Origin: Leucosporidium creatinivorum
Lineage: Eukaryota; Basidiomycota; Microbotryomycetes; Leucosporidiales; Leucosporidiaceae
Assembly (NCBI GenBank): GCA_001600635.1
Contig: BCKL01000037.1
Location: forward strand, 1-25,959
DNA length: 25,959 nt
Direction of reading: 5' to 3'
Part shown: positions 21,394 through 25,959 of the stretch, one piece after another
Layout of the letters: each line of letters opens with the position of its first letter
How positions within the stretch are numbered: position 1 is the first letter of the stretch
Notes under the pieces: generated by a model
The model's input: only the letters and a program-made list of their open reading frames with translations
Database searches by the model: none
What the model was told of the DNA's origin: nothing
Made by a program: the position numbers and the translations under genes

Positions 21394-21874
21394 GATGAGC
21401 TACAGAGAAGAGAGAGAGGGAGAGCACAAGCTGTAAGACGGTACAAGAGCACGAAAAGCTGTAGCCTGATAGATTGGCGAGAGCGAGAGCAGCGACAAGC
21501 AAGACGGGCAAAGGGAGGGAGAGAGGAGAGCGCTGAGAGCTGAGCTTCTAAAGGGTTAGCCTCTGATTATTCACTGCTTGTTACTCGTTTAATCGCCTAT
21601 TAGGAAATTTAATCAGCTACAACTTTCAACTAGCTGCTGCTGCTCTATCAAGCTACAACACCAGCCTTTACCACTCTACTACAGCTCTCTTGCTCGCTTT
21701 CCTCTCTCGTTCAACTCGTGTCTCCCAAGCTGTAAGTCATCCAGCTCTCTCTCTCTTCGCTGTCAGTGACCGGCTATATAGCTCTGTAGTGAGATGCTGC
21801 TCATACAGCTCTCCTGTACCTCTTCCCGCCGTCCACCGAGAGCTGACCTTCTTCCCCACTTTCTGCAGCTCGAC
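21394..21874. promoter_or_regulatory. Divergent promoter region between GIR2 and the DUF7918-like gene
   Basis: This 481 bp stretch lies between divergent genes. It contains the most AT-rich segment in the window (about 21545-21660), a plausible core promoter. On the plus-strand side, a 5' UTR intron is likely from 21732 (GTAAGT) to 21868 (TTCTGCAG), with an AGCTGACC branch point and the start codon 7 bases after the acceptor. A TATATA at 21775-21780 falls inside that intron. Confidence 0.6.
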
Positions 21875-23404
21875 ATGGCCCCTCGCGGTAGAAGTAGAGG
21901 CAGAGGCAGAGGCCGAGGAGGAGGCTATTCTGCAGCACAACAACAGCTCAAAAAGACTCGCCCTCACCCTGCTCTTCTGTACGTTTCTCTCCGCCCTGTC
22001 TCTCCCTTCGCCGAGCCGAGTCCGAGCCCGAGCTGACCCTCTCCTTACTCTGCCCAAACAGCATGACACAAGACCTCCTCGCCTGGATTCTCGTCGACAA
22101 TACGCCCGTCACCATCTACTCCAAGTCCGAGTCTACCGAGGGAGGTCGTCGAGTCAAAGGCAAGATTGTTGCCAAGGAGGGGTTGGAGTTTGGCATTGGC
22201 TTTAGGGATGAGAGGACAAGTGGGGAGGATGTCTGTGTTGATGTCGTGGTGGATGGGGTAGTTTCGAGGGGAGTCCTTCAGGCTGGAGAGCGAGGAGAAG
22301 CGGAGAAAGCTGACCCGAGGACCATGAACGCCGAGCAGGGCCGACCGGGAGATCTTTCGCTGTGCGTCGAGGGAGTATCAGCAGAGGTCGTACACTTGGC
22401 GTGGCAGGAAGGATAGCTCTGTGCGTTTCTTTCTCTTCTCTCTCTATCTCTCCCCTCTCCCCGACTGACTCTCTCTCTGCTCGCCTCCCTCACTCCGAAC
22501 AGGGCACCATCCGCCACTTTCTTTTCCAACCCCTCTCCCTCACCGACGACGCCGATATCGCCTGCAATTCCGAGAATGTGGTCAAGTCCATCGGGACGAT
22601 TCAGCTGCGAGTCTGTAGGATCAAAGTGACGGGTAAAGTAGAGGAGGGAGATGGGGAGGGAAGGGAGTTTGTGAATGAGGAGCCGCCCGTGTTGCATGAG
22701 CAGAGTAAGAAGGCGAGGGTTAGTCATCAGGCAGGGTGAGCAGGAGGGGTTATCTCTCTGGTGTCTCCCTTCTTCGATAGCTGACCCTCACTTGCCTGAC
22801 AGACTCGGCCCCTCCCTCCCTCACGTCGCTTCCTCCCGCTCCTCCTTCGAGTGGATCGACCAGCCAGATACTCCCTTCGTCGTTTTTGAGTTCAGCTATT
22901 TGTCGAGGAGTACGTCCTATCCTGTCCCTTACTCCTCCTTGACTTCCGGAGTTATGAGCTGACCTCGACGCTTTCCCCAATAGCCCTCCTCGAGCTCGAA
23001 GGCATCGTCATCCGTCCGTCCTTTCCTGCCCACGCCGGTTCCCACCTCAAGCTGACTCTCCTCCCCCAACAGCCGCCTCCCCTCCCCCTGCACCCTCCCC
23101 AGCAGCCTCCCGCGCCGACTCCAAGAAACCCGCTCCTCCATCTGGACTCGACCGCAAGCCCTGCCGCCCCTCGACCTCCTCCTCCGCCGCCGGCACTCCA
23201 CCACCCCGCTCCAGCGCCAAACCTCCCCTCCTCACCGGTCGAGACAAAGGCAAAGGCCGAGAATCCTCCTCCGCCGCCGTCGCTGCTCGCCTGCTACGCG
23301 ATAGGTCGGGCTCGTTGGAGATCATGGACCCTCCCCCTGCCCCTGCACCAGGTCTTCGTGTGCAGGGCGCCGCCTCGAGCTCGAAGGAGAGGGAGAGGCT
23401 CTAG
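21875..23404 (+). CDS. DUF7918-like protein, ending at an in-frame TAG
   Basis: Exons: 21875-21978, 22062 to about 22257, a short exon ending at 22420, 22503-22735, 22803-22909, 22984-23013 and 23073-23404. An Arg/Gly-rich start (GRSRGRGRGRGGG) precedes a DUF7918-like domain, with LLAWILVDNTPVTIY, FGIGFRD, VVVDG, FLFQPLSLTDDADI, LRVCRIKV, VLHEQSKKARVSH and PFVVFEFSYLSR. I know this domain from many basidiomycete proteins of unknown function. The boundary between 22258 and 22380 is unresolved: one frame meets a TAG at 22414, and another reads into the canonical GTGCGT donor at 22421 in phase 0, which fits better. After the domain comes a Pro/Ser/Ala-rich tail with the RDRSGSLEIMD motif, then TAG at 23402-23404 in the middle of a coiled coil that continues in frame to 23617. 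Function is unknown. It is likely nuclear given the basic repeats. Confidence 0.75.
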
Positions 23405-23617
23405 CGATTGGAGAGGGAGAATCGGGAGATGAAGGCTGAGTTGGAGAGGTTGAGGAGGGGGAGGTTGGCTGAGGCTGAGGAGGGGAGTGGGAGTGCGGCG
23501 AAGAGGGCGAGGGTGGAGGAGGATGAGAAGAGTAGGCGAGCGAGGGAGAGGAGTAAAGGAAAGGGAAAGGCGAAGGAGGTGGAGGAGGTGGTGATTGTCG
23601 ATAGTGATAGCGATTGA
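23405..23617 (+). other. In-frame C-terminal coiled-coil extension after the TAG
   Basis: Seventy open codons continue the frame of the upstream gene beyond its TAG. They encode RLERENREMKAELERLRRG, then a basic segment (AAKRARVEED, SKGKGKAKEV) and an acidic end VVIVDSDSD. The heptad pattern starts before the stop (SSKERERL) and continues after it, so the TAG interrupts one structural unit. A 45-bp intron (GTGCAG at about 23360 to CTCTAG at 23404) would remove the stop in frame but has no visible branch point. Confidence 0.65.
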
Positions 23618-23815
23618 CGGTAAGGAGGGGTCGGCGCGCTTCTCAGTCAAGAGTTTGATAATGACGGTGTTGTGCTGTTAGTCGCCACACCCCGAGGGAG
23701 CGGAGAGAAGGTGAGAGCCGAGAAAGAACCGCCGAGCTTTTCGCGGGCTCTTCAGTCAAGCTCGAATAGAGTCGATATCAATAAGGGAAAAGTACTGCAC
23801 TCCTATTCTCATCCA

Positions 23816-24280
23816 CTACTCCCCCACAGCAGTCTCAGCCTCCCTCGCGCCGTTCTCGCTCTTCCCTTCCCACCCCTCCCTTGCCTCCCTCAGGACCTTC
23901 CTCATCAACCTCCTCTGCAGCAATCCCACTCCCAGATCCATCAAGAACGGATCCCTCATCTCGTCTTCCATGTTGATGAAGCGAGCGAGGAGAGTAAGGT
24001 CCTTGACCCCGCCTTGGTAGAGCGCCGAGCTGAGAGCGCCGAGTGAGGGATGAAGGGAGGAGAGGAAGAGTGTGAGGGTGGGGAGGAAGGTGGGTACGGC
24101 TGAGCGAGGATCCGAGTTGGTGCACGAGGGGGTGGTGGCAGGCGAAATTGCGGGAGGACGAGCGAAGGAGAAAGGGCGAACTGGGCAAGGAGAAGGTTGA
24201 GCGCCGAGGGGAGATGCACGAGCCTTGCTCGAGTGGCTGATAGCATGGTCGTCCACCTCGTCGTCCGAGTTACTTTGGTC
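23816..24280 (-). pseudogene. 5'-truncated copy of a B/C-type zinc-module gene
   Basis: The minus strand encodes a Ser/Pro linker and then the C-terminal helical domain seen in genes B and C: TFLPTLTLFLSSLHPSL, LSSALYQGGVKDLTLLARF, FLMDLGVGLLQRRLMRKVL, with a stop at 23818-23816. The two zinc modules, the start codon and a promoter are absent. The frame closes upstream at a TGA near 24286. The 5' end abuts the A-type fragment on the other strand. The domain sequence is well kept but more diverged than B is from C. It could in theory be the last exon of an unusual gene, but no preceding exon is visible. Confidence 0.65.
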
Positions 24281-24284
24281 CTGT

Positions 24285-24584
24285 TCTCAAGCGCTATCCC
24301 ACGACCAACGAGGACGCTCCTCACCTTCCCCCTTCTCGGCGAACGACTCGCTCCAACATTTTCTCAACAAGCTCATCCCCGAGGACAGCAGTCTCGGCGA
24401 TGATTACGTCCACGTATTCGAGGCTATTGGAAGTCGCAATCCTGCTTTCTTGATGAAGATGGCTGAGGAGGATCTCGAAGGAGTGATGGAATTGCTGAGC
24501 GCCGAGAATGAGACAACGAACAAGCTGCCGCCATTGGTGCTGAGGGCGCTGAGGAATAGGCTGGGAGGAGTTAGGTCGGCTTAG
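24285..24584 (+). pseudogene. 5'-truncated copy of the 3' end of gene A
   Basis: From about 24285 the plus strand matches the last exon of gene A: SLQHFLNKLIPEDSSLGDD, the VFEAIGSRNPAFLMKMAEED block and the identical end GGVRSA with TAG at 24582-24584. By eye about 90 percent of bases match over 270 bp, and only about five of some 82 residues differ, so most changes are silent. Zinc modules, earlier exons and a start codon are missing. The silent bias implies the copy was under protein-level constraint for some time after duplication, then lost its 5' part. The other explanation, a still-expressed C-terminal-only gene, has no visible start. Confidence 0.72.
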
Positions 24585-25959
24585 TCGTGTATCCCCATGC
24601 TGGCTTGATTGCAGTGCTATCTGTCTCGCCGCTTGACCCAGCGACCGAAGAGAGCTTTCGGCGGAGAGCAAGTTCGGCGAAAGCGATTCTGCAGCTGTTC
24701 GAGCTCTTTGTGGACTTGGGTCGCCACAGGGGTGCTAAAAATCCATTCTTATCCGACTTGAAAAGCTTCCTGAGCCGTCCGACATTCTCGACGAGCAACA
24801 TCAGCGCCGACAAACTCCCCCCGAGCCGTACAAACGAGCTGACTGAGCGTAAGAGTCGAAGAAAGAGCTGCAAGAAGGCAGATGCGGAGGTTTCAGCTGT
24901 AAGTCGAGGCTGAGGTCAGGATGTGGGTGCATGTCTCACCTGTGCCGCTGCTGGAACTCGCTACAGCAGCTCTGATGTAGCCTGGGAGCGAGCGAGCAGC
25001 GAGAGAAGATTCGAACGAGCTGGCGGGAGCCAAAGAGGGCAGAGGGGGCCGTGCGCCGAATCGACTCGGAGGCGATTCGAATCGAGCCGTGAACGAAGGA
25101 GGTGCAGTCAAAGGTGCATGAGGAAAGCGCGAAGAGACTGAAGATCGTTAGATCGCTTGCCCGACCAGTCGAAGCAAGCAACGGGACCGACACAGGTGCC
25201 GGTGCGCCAACGCCGAGAAGGTGAATCGAGCAGCTGGCGCCGAATCTGTCGCGTTTGAGGCTCAAGTGACATCCTACAGAGTAAATCTACCCTAGCTACT
25301 CTGATCCCGCACCTCTAGGGCAAATTAACCGCTGACTGAGCTGAGGAAGGAGCTCGGCGGAGCTCAAAAGTCGAAAAAGCAAGTTGATCTCCGTCCTCTC
25401 GCTGCACTGCTTGGACTCGCTCGCTGCTACTACAGCATCTACACATATCTCATAGCTTTCGGATAGCTTCCTAGAAACCTACAGCTTGCTCTTCAGCCCT
25501 TCTTCTGTCTCCAAATCGCTTCCCCTCGCCGTCGACCGACTCGTCTCGGCGCTTCTCTGCTGCACTTTCGCCTCGCTCCCTCGGCTGTAGCCATGCGGCG
25601 TCTTTTGGGGGGGGGGGGGGGGGACGATATTCATCACCCCTTTCCCTGCTCCCCTGCCACTCGGCGCGCTGTTTAGAGCGGAGGCGGAACGACTGCATCT
25701 TCGCCTCTTGATCTCAAGCCACTCGTTACAGAGGCAGCACCAGCAGCACCAACTCGCTCAGTCTCTCTGTATCCATCGCCTCTCCTGCAGCCCTGCTCGA
25801 CCGAGGAGAACCTCCGCTCGCTCGGCCCCAGCCGTCTGCCGCCGACGGCCACCCGACGCACTTTTTGACAAGGGAGTGAGTTCTGTAGAGGATGATTATA
25901 TTGCCGTAGAGTACTCGTACTGAAGGGCTCTCTTCTCGTACAGTGTCGCCTCACGCCTG
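24585..25959. other. Right-end region without a supported gene
   Basis: This 1.4 kb stretch has only weak coding signals. A plus-strand frame at 24587-24913 has a plausible composition (AILQLFELFVDLGRHRG) and ends near a GTAAGT, but no partner exon or start is found. From about 25360 the sequence becomes pyrimidine-rich with CTACAGC motifs, as in promoters and leaders elsewhere in the window, and a GTGAGT occurs near 25877. It may be the 5' part of a gene extending beyond the right edge. A 17-G run lies at 25607-25623. Confidence 0.45.
25607..25623 (+). repeat. Poly-G homopolymer of 17 bases
   Basis: An uninterrupted run of 17 G follows TCTTTT. It is the longest homopolymer in the window. 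Such runs are prone to length error in sequencing and to slippage in vivo, so the exact length is uncertain. Confidence 0.9.

Noticed and set aside
22984-23433. Reading the DUF7918-like gene without splicing 23014-23072, which avoids the TAG at 23402
   Set aside because: That frame gives a Pro/Leu/Arg-rich string without structure. The 59-bp intron has a clear CTGAC branch and CAACAG acceptor, and the spliced frame gives a coherent coiled coil.
25005-25090. GATTCGAAC and related words suggesting a tRNA T-arm
   Set aside because: No acceptor-stem pairing, D-arm or anticodon arm could be placed around them.

Overview
The window looks like nuclear DNA of a basidiomycete yeast or filamentous relative, most likely Pucciniomycotina (Microbotryomycetes, the red-yeast group). 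The reasons are GC-rich coding sequence, many short introns of about 50-190 bp (GTGAGT or GTGCGT donors, CTGAC or CTAAC branch points), dense gene packing, and a DUF7918-type gene, a family I know mainly from Basidiomycota. I found eleven spliced genes whose exon phases close or nearly close by hand, and two truncated gene copies. No rRNA, tRNA, CRISPR or viral element was seen.

Left block (1-6618): a non-coding leader starting with telomere-like repeats, then SKN7 (HSF DNA-binding domain plus response-regulator receiver, + strand) and an SRP40/Nopp140-type nucleolar phosphoprotein (+ strand).

Centre-left block (6820-12782): a cluster of three related genes. One is on the minus strand (A), and two are on the plus strand (B and C). 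B and C, and probably A, encode two tandem C2-HxH zinc modules of the FAR1/WRKY-GCM1 type joined by low-complexity linkers to a C-terminal helical domain. A and B are divergent from a shared 568 bp region. This looks like a locally expanded family of probable DNA-binding regulators and is the least described content here.

Centre block (13187-21393): a 91-residue single-pass membrane protein, a mitochondrial BolA protein, an alpha/beta hydrolase (minus), the acetolactate synthase catalytic subunit ILV2 (minus, with a perfect Gcn4-type site in its promoter) and the RWD protein GIR2 (minus).

Right block (21875-25959): a DUF7918-like gene (+) with an in-frame TAG before a well-preserved C-terminal coiled-coil tail. 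After it come two 5'-truncated copies of the zinc-module family, placed head-to-head. One is B/C-type and one is A-type, the same arrangement as the intact A/B pair, which suggests a duplicated pair that lost its middle. The last 1.3 kb has no gene I can support, and includes a run of 17 G.
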